The translations under genes and the position numbers were made by a program. DNA of 64,000 bases, taken from Marchantia polymorpha subsp. ruderalis. Its lineage: Eukaryota; Streptophyta; Marchantiopsida; Marchantiales; Marchantiaceae. The stretch's first letter is position 1, and each line of letters begins with the position of its first letter. This document shows positions 1 through 12,194 of the stretch, one piece after another. The DNA is taken from the NCBI GenBank assembly GCA_037833965.1, contig AP031352.1:14302501-14366500 (forward strand), given 5' to 3'. A model generated the notes under the pieces. It was not told the origin of the DNA, made no database searches, and saw only the letters and a list, made by a program, of their open reading frames with translations.

Positions 1-1251
1 TCTACTGTCTGGCTAAGCCTTTCAGATAGTCAGTGCTTGGTGCTTACAATACACTCTCAGGTTATGATCATAATCCATATTCTACACGGCTACTGAAGGT
101 GATTTATATTATGAATAGAAAAATAAGGAAAGCTCTAATACATGATTCCCTACATAAATTAGTGAAATATTAAACTCTGCGAGTGATGGCGCTTACTTAC
201 GCAAACGTAATTTGGTTGTTTATGGAGATGATTACAAGCCCAAGAGATGGTGAGAAGTAGACAGTGAGAGACAACAAATCTGATAGCCAACTCAACAGAC
301 GTATACCCGTGAAACGACAGCCCGAACTTCCACAAAACCTCGCTTCAGTGACAGGAAAAAGTGAAAAATGATGGAGAGGAAAGTTCAACCTGTAAATTTG
401 TTCATGACAAGCTAACAATAGGGTGTGTACTACATACTGTCCTCAGTGAGAAGCCATTCGGTTTCAGATGCAAGCCCTTAAGCTAAGTTCTTGATCAAAG
501 TGTAATCAGCAGGTGCTGCGTGAACTATCTCGGCTTCTTAAAATCTGACGCTGATTTTCTCGTTTCAGAAGAACTCATCTTGTGGCCACCAGTCGCAACC
601 TTTGGCATGGGCAAGGACATGGAAGCCTGGCGGCCCAACACAAGAGCCAGTCTAACAATATCCAAGAAATATACCGGCAAGGGGTGGAGATTCATATTCA
701 TGGAACACCTTAAAAAAGAGATCCACGGTGAGCATGAATTTGAATTAAGAACTCATATGAGGACAATGCTCATAGCCTATAGTACAAAGAAAGACTTAAG
801 TTCCTTTCACCTGTCTTGACTATCGTCACTCTCAGGTTTGATTACCAAGAATGAGTTTAGCAAGGACTGCGATAACTGAAGAAAAGGAAAGACTCCCCAA
901 TCTGCACTGCCCCCATCCGAATGGTGTCTAAAAATGTTCCTCAATATGCTCGTCATCTCATGCAACCGCAATCTGTGCTAGAAGAGGAGTCACACTAAGA
1001 GAAGCAAAAATGGCCGTGTCCTGCTAAAGTTTATTCCAACTAAAAGTAACGGACGTAGCATCAAATGGTAATTTAATGTAAACTAGTGACCGCGGGGAAT
1101 TCAGCCAAGTCCCCCCTCCCTTCAAACAGCACAGAAATTAGGCATTGCTGTAAAAACTTGATAGACACACCAGACTAGGGTTCTCAAAGAAGAAAGGAGA
1201 CGCAGGATGAGAAAATCATATGTGAAATAAACAAGACTGATTGCCATTAGC
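1..1251. other. 3' flank of the Rgp1-like gene, no recognised gene
   Basis: This is ordinary-composition sequence downstream of the minus-strand Rgp1-like gene. It probably contains that gene's 3' UTR near 1,000-1,251. An open frame on the plus strand (about 550-819) contains LILWPP, which faintly recalls the start of plant XS domains. Nothing after it supports that family, so I do not call a gene. Confidence 0.4.
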
Positions 1252-4200
1252 CTAGAAACTGCTGGAGGAAGAAGCCCTGTCTCTTAGTCTTACAGGTGAG
1301 CCTTCCCTTGTTGTCGGAGAGGTGTAAGAGGTTGCATCTCTCCCTGGCAGTACTTTCCTCTCTGGGGACATAGGGGCATCTTTTTTTGCCCGAGGAGGCA
1401 AGGGGGCATGAACTACAATAGGCAACGACCATTCTCCTCGTTCTCTTTCTTCTATCAAAAGAGGATGTGCGTATTTACTCCAGTCCACTTTAGGAGGAGA
1501 TGCCACAAACTCAAAGCGGAGGATCCATTGCACGGAAATCAAGGGAGTGCTAAATGAGGCAGGGCCGTCCAAAGGGACTGAAAAGATAAAATGCGAGTTA
1601 AGCATGTCACAAACTGTCTCAAAATACTCTGATTGAACCTGCACAATCCAGGCAAGGAAGACATTACATGAGTGATTCCCCGTCCACAACACGATGAAGT
1701 ACGAAACATGCAACGACTGGAAAGCACTCGTGTATCTCACACAACCAAGTTCATGGAGAAAATGTCACCTTACTGATCACTGACGAGTTTTTTCGAGAGG
1801 GATGTAGATACGAAGGATTTAGAATTTCTCGGGTCTCCAGAACAGCAGAGACCTACCAAAACAATGAGTTCGTCAGGACAAACTTCTACGGCCACAGCCT
1901 ACCGACCGCTTCTTACTGTGCTGCAATTGCTCTCTTGAATGGGACCATAAAATTGGAACAAGGTATCTATGTTTCGATTGAACAAACCTCCAAACAACGC
2001 CTTGCACCTTCTTCACGCAGGAAAGAGAGTGTTCCAGAAACCTAATGACAACCCCAGACGAAAATCAAATTACTCGCCAACGAAATCATAGGAAATTGAA
2101 GGTATGCTACTTATGTAACAAGAATAAGCCAGATCGGCAACTGAAAGCCCAAATCAAGGCCCGTCGAACAGGACACGGCAATGGATGTACATGTCATGAG
2201 TAAGACATCCAATACAAAAAAGCATAAATCTTGAGTCAATTTTCAATAATTAATGGCACAGGTTAGTCTGGTCAGATGCTCATAGATTCGTAAGTACCGT
2301 ATCCCCAAAATAATAAGTAGAATGAGGATTTCTTGGTCCAAATCGAACTAAAACTTGATCATTGATTCTGATATTGTAAGTTTTTCCTCGCAGGTACTTC
2401 ACTGCAAACACAACCAGTCACACAACGTGAAATTAAGTAGTGTGTTCTTGCCTTGTCAATTTTGTTAAAGAAAGGACATATCTAGTCTAAAAATGAGCAC
2501 AAATGTTATATTTTCAAATATTATATTGATGCTGGACGGAAAAAAGGTAGAGAACGAACAACAAAAATCACGGACTGAAACAATGGGCACTCGCTCAAAA
2601 AAAAAATTCCTTAGTACATATGTGTTGTACTATTTAGTTTTAAAACACACCCCTAGCAGTAGCCAAGTTATAGCAAACAGACGAATGACAGACTTCAAGA
2701 CTCAATAATAATTTAGTCATCAAAAGGTGAAGGGAAAAAGATGACAGCCACAGGGTCCACCATGTTTGTTGAGGTTAAAGCTGGAGAACTAGTTGAAAAC
2801 ACATTGCGACAATGTTTCAGGTTGCTTCCACAAGAAGCTCCTTGTCCAGAAGAAATGCTCTCTCTCACTGTCCACGTTCCACGCTGACAGGACAGCAGTA
2901 GAAAATGTTGACAAATGCTTTGATATTTGTTAACATGAAGTTGTCGTCGGGAGATAAACATGGTTTCTGTACTTAATCGCTTCAATGAAGACTGGCAGGA
3001 ACCTTAAGAGAGACTCACTTGAAGGAGATGACGGTGGAGAAAGCCCTCTCTCGTCCTCTCTTCCTCCACCATATCCGTGATCATTTCCGTTTTCATAACC
3101 AGATAAAAGTCCGTCTCTACCCCTTGCTACTGCTTCAAATGAACCTGAGCCTTCCGAGGCACCATCCCAAATTCCTAGCCTTTTATCGAAAGAACTAGAC
3201 AACAATACCTCCTGTGCATCTGCAAAAGTAAGAGTGTGCGCGTTAGCTTGAGACATCACCTTCTTTTGAATGAATGATCAAGATCAAGCATCCCTCAAGT
3301 CTGACCAAAAATCCGAAACTGGTTTACAGACATGACATAAGTCCGTGAGAATTACTCCAATACAAACATCGTTTCAGTGGAACTGCTAACTGAGAAGTAT
3401 ATCTCAAGTCGCTTGATACTCGAGGGGTAGCTTCATCGCTGAGAGCATAAACTACCCTTGTATTCCTTCCGATAAAATATACATGAAAAGAAGAAGGGGT
3501 TTGCACACATCATGAAGGCCTACACATGCAAGTGATAATTATTGAACTTAGTCACCTTGTCTTTCAGATAGGTAGGCTGCTGGTAGTGCAGAATGTGAGA
3601 GTGCCTTTCTTAAGGATGCATTGGGCCCATTGTGTTCTCTTGGAGTGATAACAGGAGATGCACTGAGTAGTCCATCCTCATAGGAACGTTCCATATTCCC
3701 TTTCACAGGACTACTTGATGAGCTTTCAGACCGCTTGCTAATTTTGTCATCATCTAGCGAATATGAAGCATCTGCTGCTTGAGCCTGCCAGATCACAGCG
3801 AATAAATCAGCTGCAGTTATTTCATCAAAATCGCTTGTGATACAACACTGCAAAGGTGAACAACTTGTGAAGCTCGAAAAATAGTTTAATGCATACCCAA
3901 TATGAATATTCATCTTTCTCTCTCCATTGAATTTCCACCTTAATTGCTGAGGGAGGGACAATGCCTGTTTGAAGACAAATTCGATTCCAAGGTACTGAAA
4001 ACGTTAGATGTTTGAACGTACTTTTCCTTTCGGATGAACAAAAATACTGATTCTACAGAATCTGCGTACCAAACTATAATGAGATGCTGATACGCATATC
4101 GTAGACCAAGTATCAAAACTAATACTGATGCTACCAACATTAATCAATATGATCTAAAATTGGTGGGGCAAAAACATGATACTGAAGAAGGTTTTAAGAA

Positions 4201-6302
4201 ACATACCCGAGAAACCATAGTGATCCTTAGAATGCAACTCATCAGCGGTAAGACCACTGCTACTTGGAAGGGTCCAAATTTGAAATGGAGTTCGCACCTC
4301 CTACAAAATTATTCTGACGTTAATTACAAAGGTGGTCATTCAGGTGAAGGCCTCTTGCTACTTCAACTTTGGAGCAACTATGGCAGTGAGTAAGAATCTA
4401 AACATAAACAGACATAAAACAAACAGTTTTCATTCTCCACTCTCTGCTAAGAGTTCAGAAAGATGCACGAATCCAATATGGGATCAAAGCGATATAATTT
4501 CACTTACCACTGGAGACATGCTCATTTGAGGAGAGTGTCCACCATGCCCATTTTCAACTACTGAGTAGCACCACCGCATGCTAACGGTGATAAAAAAAAT
4601 ATATCGCACCGCAGTGCCCCTGTATGAAGGTGGAAGAACTCTAGGGAGCATAGTCCTAACCATATCTGACATTCAAAATTACAACAGTGAACTGATTAGA
4701 ATTAACTGAGTTGCCAAATTGGTTGAAATAATTTGTATTCCTACAGGATTTAAAAGTGAAGTGTTCAGCGATCATACTAAAAAATAGAGCAGATCAACTT
4801 GCCACACGCTGGAACTGAATACTATTGTGCCTCGCTGAAAATACAGAACTACAAGCTCGAAAATACGATGCAAAGACAGCAAACATCAAAACCTCATAAT
4901 CCTCATGCCAAAATAATATATCAAGCCTTACATAGTAAATGACTTAGACAACTCCCTGTAAAACTTCTGTCTCCCCCCACCTATTATGGCCAAACATCCT
5001 TCTGATGATTACATGATAGGGTCACAAGCCTGGATAACCAGCTACGCAAAGATTTTCCTAGAAGACTTACAAGTTTTGTTATCACCAAGGCCGATCATGA
5101 CATTGGAGATAATCGACGTGGATGACGATTCCAATATGGTGCGCTCTCCTGTCATGAAAACCAATGACAACATGTGTTTCAATATGAAGGAAAACCTCAG
5201 AATCTTAAAAACCAGAACACAGATCGCACACTTGACTGAAAATATTTACTGATGTTCTCATCCTCCCGTTAGGAGGGCATGTAAGCCATTCCTGTCTTCA
5301 ATATGGTAAGAAAGATACATTATACTCTGTTTGCGTAGGTCTTCTTGTGGAATGTGCACAAGGATTAACATCACTATATCTACGAATGGTATCAACGTGT
5401 TACGTCTGACTGAATTGATTAAGACGGTTTACTGTACAGCATATTGAACCCATTGCTGAGCCTGGCACCAAATTTTGCATTCTAAGAGACGTGGATAAGA
5501 TAATGACTAGATCAAATGCTGATTCTTCTCGACCTACCAGATTTGGCAAATTTTGGATCTTTCTACTAAGTTCTACAATAAGAAGCTCGTACAATTCAAC
5601 TGGATTCATAAGAAGGAACTTAAAGGAACGACTGGTTCATTGCTATCTCTCTGGAATTTCAGATTCGAATAGTAATTGATTGAAATAAGGAGTTGAACCC
5701 GGTAAAATTTCTGAGAGGTGCTAAATATCCCTGTTCAACATAGAACATCAACAGCCGAATCAAGCGGTGAAGATCAGCAAACTACCCATGAAGACACATT
5801 GCGTTGCAATAATTAGACTACGCCGAAACTGGAGTGATCCGTTGGGGCATGAACTTCCGATCGATAGGTCTCAACTACAATGTAAGATGAATGACTGAAT
5901 ACAGAGAGAATCAGAAGAGTGAGGAAGACCTCTGCGTTGCTTGGAACCAGGAGGTGCTTTGGGAGTCACAAGCCATTGCGGATCAACCCTCTCAATGCCT
6001 TTCACCTCCACCAATAAATCTTCCATCAAAACTGCATCCAATAAGCTCCTGTTCGAAGCATTAGTTCCTGCCTTGATTGCCGTGGGCCCATCGTTCCGCA
6101 CATCGATTGTCGCCACAACAAGATCCCCTGGCCTATAGGCAGATTTGTCCATCGTGACATGAAGCGTCGGTTGAGAACGAGTCGACTTTCTCAATGCAGG
6201 ATTACGCCTCGGGGACGGCGGTGCTGATGCATCCAATCTGTCGTGAGACTTAGATCTTTCCCTTTTGAAAAAGGGAAAGACCTCGGGGATCGTAGTCCAC
6301 AT
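1252..6302 (-). CDS. RGP1: Rgp1-like protein, putative subunit of a Rab6/Ypt6 guanine nucleotide exchange complex (11 coding exons)
   Basis: Coding exons in order: 6302-5930, 5148-5071, 4665-4508, 4300-4207, 3994-3897, 3847-3556, 3219-3019, 2401-2298, 2041-1988, 1852-1769, 1638-1252. They total 1,923 nt, or 640 aa, and every junction is GT-AG with matching phase. Rgp1 with Ric1 activates the Golgi GTPase Ypt6/Rab6 in yeast and animals; a Golgi trafficking role here is inferred. The N-terminal arrestin/E-set-like part shows YRPGDLVVATIDV and LPPSYRGTAVRY (about residue 165). The C-terminal part shows NPHSTYYFGDT (about 455-466), GARRCLE (478-484), FSTPLISVQW (541-550) and VDWSKYAHPLL (563-573). 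The last two resemble the conserved C terminus of human RGP1. Residues about 268-430 (exons 6-7) are a Ser/Gly-rich, probably disordered linker. The start is the first Met of exon 1 that begins conserved-looking sequence; an in-frame Met 29 codons upstream is less likely. The symbol is unrelated to plant reversibly glycosylated polypeptide, also called RGP1. Confidence 0.88.
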
Positions 6303-7331
6303 CTCAAAGAATGTTCTTGCCCATTCTCTCTGTATGTCTTTTACAAGGCCAAAATGGTTCACAAACAGGCCGTTCTTACAGTAGCTCACTCATTTGAGTG
6401 CATCTGCATCCTCCTGAGACAAACCACATCTTCGACGCCGATCTTCTCCTTTCACGTCTCCATCTGCTCTAGCAGCAGGCGAAATTGCTTCACACCATAA
6501 ATAGCAGCTTCTAAGTAACTTCCTTTTAAATCACTTGCTGTACAACATGTATAGGGCTCTGGAACGATATGGAGATGATACATCTGATATCAAGAGGGTA
6601 GAAATCTGAGTGCAGAACTTGCATTTCGTGTTTATTGAGAGGATTTCGTTGAGTAGCAAGAGAAGACTCGAGACCATTTTGATGACGCATGTAATCCTAG
6701 TGCAAAAACCTTCACCAGCCTTCCGCACAAACTTTTATCCTGAGCCCGATGTTCCATTCCTGCGACTCAAATCTCCTCCGCTTTCGCTAAGAAAGAACTC
6801 AGAATCCCGTCAGGCTGCTGGCCTCTTTCCAAATACTTCTATTCGCCCCACCGCCAGCAATAGCACGGCATCATCAGCCAGCCGGAAAACCAGAATGTGC
6901 CCAAATCCCCACCGAAGCTTTGTAACCACACACAACACACACACCCACCAGACCCCAGTAAGTAGTAAGTAAGTAGTGCAGCTAGCTAGCTGAGGAAATC
7001 CTCCCAATCGGATCCTATTCCAATCCCCGTCCTCCTTCACTTCCCCTTTGAAATCCTCCTCACGGCAGACTGTCTGCTTGCCTTGCCTGGCCCTGCCTGC
7101 CTGCTTGCCTGCCTTGCATGCCTTGCCTTGCCCGAGATTTGGGTGGGCTACGGTGAAGATGGGGCAATGCCACACCTCGAGCGCAAATGAATGAGCTGAC
7201 GGACGGAGTGACTGACTGGGGCTGGAGTCCCTGGGCAGGACTGATTGACGGCTAGCCTGCCTCCCTTGCTCGAGACTCCCTTACCTGGCCTTGCCTCGCC
7301 TTCACTAAAGCAGGGGAGAGCCAGAGACAAA

Positions 7332-7356
7332 TCTCTCTCTCTCTCTCTCTCTCTCT
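7332..7356. repeat. TC/GA microsatellite
   Basis: About 12 perfect TC dinucleotides. Read on the minus strand it is a GA repeat about 1 kb upstream of the Rgp1-like start codon, a position where plant genes often carry GAGA elements. Confidence 0.9.
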
Positions 7357-7728
7357 TTCTCCTTGCTTGCTCGCTTTGCTTCGCGTTGGATCCCTAGTAC
7401 TTTCCTCTCCTCTCTCGGAGCCTCTGTCTCGCTCTCACTGCGAGCGATTGCTAGGCGCGTGCATTGCGCGCAGACATCTGGCACAAGAGTTACTTGACTT
7501 ACAGCACCCCACCCCTCGAAAACCCGGTGCCGCTTTTGGTGCCTGATTCCGGCCTTTCTCTCTGCGTCTTGACCATTCGTTGCTCTACGCACTTCGTCTC
7601 CATTTCACCCTCGACTTGCAGCTCCGCAACCCCAACCTCCCTCTTCCTCAGTGCGCTGTGCTGTCAAGCCCATGCTCATCGCGCTTCTATTTCCTTGGCC
7701 TCCTCTCTCTTTCTCTTTCTCTTCCTCT

Positions 7729-7747
7729 CCCTCCCTCCCTCCCTCCC
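7729..7747 (-). repeat. CCCT tract with G-quadruplex potential on the minus strand
   Basis: Five runs of three C separated by single T on the plus strand. The minus strand therefore has five GGG runs with one-base loops, which satisfies the usual G-quadruplex pattern. It lies about 1.4 kb upstream of the Rgp1-like coding start. Confidence 0.8.
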
Positions 7748-9000
7748 TAACCTCCTGGAAAACCTCTTTTCCTTTCCACTTTCTGCTTTGCGTCGCTTTG
7801 CTTTGCTTTCCTTTCCTTTCTTTGGCCTCCCTCCCTCCCTCGGCATCTACATGGTGGCTAGCCACTCGGCGGCCCCGATGATGATGATGAGTTGGCAGCA
7901 TCACCGATGATGCAAATGATGCAACTACTGTCACGTGTACTTTCATTGTTGAGCTCGGCCTATTATAATTTCCGGCCATTTTCGACTCGCTCTGGTATTA
8001 TTATTGTTTTCTGTCTTTTTGCACATCCGCACGCTACTTCCTAGACTCATACAGTACTGCTGCGTCCCGTCGAGACATAGCCAGTTCCTGCACAGTCGCA
8101 CACTCGGTTCATGATAGCACGCGCTCTGTCCATGAGCAAGCCACTTTCGGGTTCTCTGGTTTTTATATCTCACCTCTTTTCTCTCTGTCTGTCTAGTGCA
8201 CATTTTGACACCGAAACTCGAGTTGCGCACAACCTCTTGATTGACCACTTCTACTTACAACTCTACAATTCCCGGAGGATGGTGCGGTCGAATAAATGGT
8301 TTTTATGGATTGGACGGGAAGCTCTTGCCTGAGGATGTAATAATTTAATGCTATGCCCGGCAACCTGGAGCTGAAAGCCAGCCCAGCCCATGAGATTAAT
8401 TGCTGGATAACCGAATAGGGAAGACTACGAGATTCTGTAGTTTGAAGGTAGTGCAAAAGATCACTTGCTGCTCCTGGAATGTGAACATCCACTTCTTGCT
8501 CTGCTTGGTTTTCTGAGGTTAGAACAAGTCCATGAACCTCTCCTCTCCTCTTCACTTCTCTCCTCTTCCGCTGGCTGACCGTGGGGACAAAAAATGTGCA
8601 TCTGGTTATGGTGGCGTTCACACTTTCTTTCTGTCAATCATCCAAAATTGACTCTTTGGATTCCTCCCGAATTAGACAAGGAACCTTCCTCCCTATGTCC
8701 CTTTCTCAATCTATTATTCTCCTTTAGTGAGCGTTCAGGAAAAAAACACGCGAATTCTTTTGTAAAGACGCGCACTCGTTCGCTGGGAAAGTCGCATGTT
8801 TCCTTCTTTGATTACGTTCGATGCTGCTTTGCGTGTGCACGCTTCTACACACGAAAATTCACTGAGCTCGTTTTGACTTCTTATGGACCCAAAGTACGTT
8901 GTCGAACTATAACATTAGCAAGCGTCCGTTGGTCTTGCTACTACCGTACTACAGTATACTGATATGGTGCTCGTTCAATCAATCGCGAGGTTGGTTCGAC

Positions 9001-10549
9001 ACTCCTTGACATTCAGCCCTGGTCGGGAGCTTGAATCCTGACGGCTGCATAGGCTATCTAAACATTCTTAGACAACTACAATCTTGGCCTTCGACTTCGA
9101 AACTAATCAGAGGAAAGAACTGACATTCAATGAACGAGAACCAGAGACAACGATTGCTTGAACCGAAAACTTATGTAGCATATTGCTTCCTATCAAAGAA
9201 TTTTTCGCAATATTGTCTCATATTCTTTCACTTTCAGGAAGTGGAAAGAATTTATCTCTGAAGGGGACATACTCCACAGATTGGATACTTGTGAGTAAAT
9301 CAGGTAGCCATGTCAGGAGTGAAATGTAACGTGCTACACGAAATTTTCAAAACATCCATTCTGACCAAGGAAGCTAATCAGCCTTCAGTATCAACTTCGA
9401 AATGTTATGAGCTGAAGCGATTACCATTCTAACATACTAATCAGTTAGAATGATTAAGATGGCTTATGAAATATTTTTCTTACAAATTAAATTCTCAGGC
9501 GTACTATCATACACAGCTATGAGATTGTATACTTAGCTACATTATCATCGGTTGTGACGTTAGGGCCAATAGCCATTAGAATGAGAAGGAGGAATCAAGA
9601 TATAGAGTATAAATTAGGTTTTCTAAGGATTAAGTTTTCAAACTTAAATCTTGGAGACTGAAGTTTATAGTGGTGGAGAGTAGCTACTGCATAAACCTGG
9701 AAGCTATGAGTTATAAAATGGAGTTGGTTGGATTGTAATGTGATTTTTCATGTAATTTTGATGAAAGCTATGTCTTCATGTTTGTATTGCAAGTAAAAGA
9801 ATGTAACTTTCAAAACTCATAGTTGATTTTTGGGAAATATTTGTGAGTTCTTGGAGAGTTCAACCTATGTTGCATATATGGTAATTTCAATCAAGTGATT
9901 GCAAGTATTTGAAACTGTCCATGGTTTAAAAATTGTGCAGTAGAATTGAAAATTCACATCATTCATTTTGCAATCAATTAAAGATCTATTTTGCCTTTGA
10001 TTTTTCTTTTGAATCACCACATTTGATTATTTTTTTGCAATTACAACAGTAAACTAATTCAAGACTATTGACTTAAATTCAACTTCAGATGATTGAGTTT
10101 TAATGTACGACAATCAAAACAGTCAAAACATTTTACTAAAAAATCTCGTAATGTTTTGCAATTCTCTAAAATTGAGTACTTAAATTGTATAATTTATTGT
10201 TATCTTGCAATTTCATCTCGTTTCAAATTGTAAATGCTAATTTCAATCAAATTAACTGACCTGTTTAAATTTTTAACATGAAAAAAACATCACGTTCTAA
10301 GTTTTTTTAATTGTTTAAATCTTAGATTCTTCTCAAATCATTTGAAAGATTAAGATAAGTTCAAACATAAAAAAAATTCACTTTAATTCTTTTTTTTTCT
10401 TTTCTCTCATCATATACTAACAGATTATTTTTATTTTTTTAACGTCACATTTTTTATGTTTTTTCCCAAACTTTTTATTTTATTTTAGCATAAAACTTTC
10501 ATATTGATTAAATCGTTTTTTAAAACATCTCAGTCATTCATCTATGAGT
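9001..10549. other. AT-rich intergenic sequence, nothing recognised
   Basis: Base composition drops abruptly from about 9,100 on and homopolymeric A/T runs become frequent. No open frame of useful length or known motif was seen. It is probably decayed repeat sequence outside recognition by eye. Confidence 0.5.
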
Positions 10550-10970
10550 GAAATGAAAAATGATGATGATAGCTTATCTCTTTGTACTTATTGATAACAT
10601 CTATACGCAGAATCAATTTTTTTTTTGAATATCTCACATCTTTTGAGTTGTGTTTCATTTGTTAATGATCTCTTATACTAATTATTAGTGTTACAATGAT
10701 ATCATAATTAGTTCATCTTTCCTTGAGAGTGAATAAATCATCATGAAATAACAAGAATGTGATGATAGTGTTTAGTTTTTTAAAGTATATAATGTCTAGC
10801 ATAGATCATTGATATGCATTTAGAAAAAGACTAAAAGAAAAACTTATTATTTCGTAGATATTGAGATGTTTGAAAGAAATCCAATTCTCTCATGAGCGAT
10901 CTTCAATATGTTTAATATTTATCTTTGTTTTATGAAAAATCATCATTTTTAATATATTTTTTGGCATATT
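10550..10970 (+). mobile_element. LTR end and leader remnant related to the Ty3/gypsy fossil at 12,195
   Basis: The stretch parallels 12,415-12,800: the phrases around 'agtgttacaatg' followed by a primer-binding-site-like segment, and further leader sequence, recur in order with divergence. It reads as the 3' end of a 5' LTR plus leader of a second, older copy of the same family. It is broken, and no coding part is attached. Confidence 0.5.
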
Positions 10971-12194
10971 GAGATGAAAATTTAAGACTGTGGTTATGAA
11001 GTTGAAAATGCAAACGAAATGATTGATATTTATAGTTAGAAACATATTTGGAATTAGATCAAATCAAGGTAAGGTAAATGTTTATCGTGTAATAAAATGT
11101 TCTCTATTTTACTTCACCCCTAGCCTTATCATAATAGATATGTTTTACACATACCTTTTTCTTTACTTTATTCTTTAATTTGGTAATAAGAATAAAAAAT
11201 ATAGAAGATAAATTTCCTACACAATTTTCACAATGTTTATTTGAAAAAACTTTTGTTCAAATTGGCCTCAAAGAATATTTTTTTTAATTAGTTGTTTGAG
11301 CATTTACACCATATCATCATCGAAGACTTCTTTGTACCACTCTTTTTGTTCAAACTTAAACTGGTGAACAACACGTTCAATCTCATCGATAGAAATTTTT
11401 GTTGTCATCGGATTTGATTGCCACAGTTGATGCCACTCGGTTTGCCGGCATCTTGAAAATTTTTGCATGTACCATGATCGTAGGCACATAATCATGATGA
11501 ACACCGATGATGACAAGGAAAACTGGACGTTGTTAAACTCGCGACAGTGACATTGTTGACACGTTTAAATGACGTCAACGTTGTTAGCGTTACAAGATAA
11601 TTCATGGTCATTTGATAGTGGACAAGCCACAATTTCATGTGGTCTAATCACCAAGACAAGATGTAAATGAATTACTTACACTATACGATGTTGTTTAATA
11701 GGAATTAATCAATCTCATCAAGCATACTATTATTGTACTCTGGCTAAAACATGGTCTTGATAAACGTATTGGTTGGCTCTTTAATCTTGACAAACAAATT
11801 GGGAGACTGCAACTCGATAAATAACGGCACTGAATAGTGAGATAACTGAGATTTGTCAAGTTTTTAGTTGCACATGGTCTGATAGTTTTGATATTTGCAA
11901 GTTGAAGTAAACTGCAACTATGTCAGATTCTAACCCCAACATTTTTTCATGTTTTCAATCCTTTCTCACATTTCAGTTATCAAAATTTTGGTATTGATTG
12001 CTAATAGCTACACCTCACTCGTTTCACAATGCTTCACAAGATGAATTATAGATAGCGATAGCAGATCAAACGTCGTCATGTGATCTGCGGCAAGGTTTTG
12101 TATGATCTGACGCGACGCGCGCAGAAAGTTAGCCACACCGTTGATTGTCTGTCATTGCTCATCATTGAAAAGGGAGCAACCGATGTCACTTGCA
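10971..12194. other. AT-rich spacer between two LTR remnants, nothing recognised
   Basis: No supportable gene. A 70-codon open frame on the minus strand (11,304-11,516) has no recognisable motif and no neighbouring coding support. The segment 11,500-12,190 is somewhat less AT-rich and may be an unrecognised older insertion. Confidence 0.4.

Larger units (their letters stand above)
6303..9000. promoter_or_regulatory. GC-richer 5' flank and probable 5' UTR/promoter of the Rgp1-like gene
   Basis: The stretch has gene-like base composition but no convincing coding region. Open frames near 7,460-7,980 exist on both strands and are low-complexity products of pyrimidine-rich sequence. It contains a TC tract (7,332-7,356), a CCCT tract (7,729-7,747) and loose TTGCC/CCTG repeats (about 7,075-7,130). 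On the minus strand these become GA-rich elements, common in plant core promoters and 5' UTRs. Distance and strand make the Rgp1-like gene the most likely user. A divergent plus-strand promoter cannot be excluded. Confidence 0.4.

Noticed and set aside
550-819. Plus-strand frame containing LILWPP, resembling the start of an XS domain (SGS3 family)
   Set aside because: Only a six- to eight-residue resemblance. The following residues do not match the domain and no spliced continuation was found.
7464-7979. Overlapping plus and minus open frames of 124-148 codons
   Set aside because: Low-complexity translation of CT/CCCT-rich promoter-like sequence, with no domain and both strands equally open.
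8594-8962. 122-codon plus-strand open frame
   Set aside because: No domain, no conserved start and no neighbouring exon; composition is that of intergenic flank.
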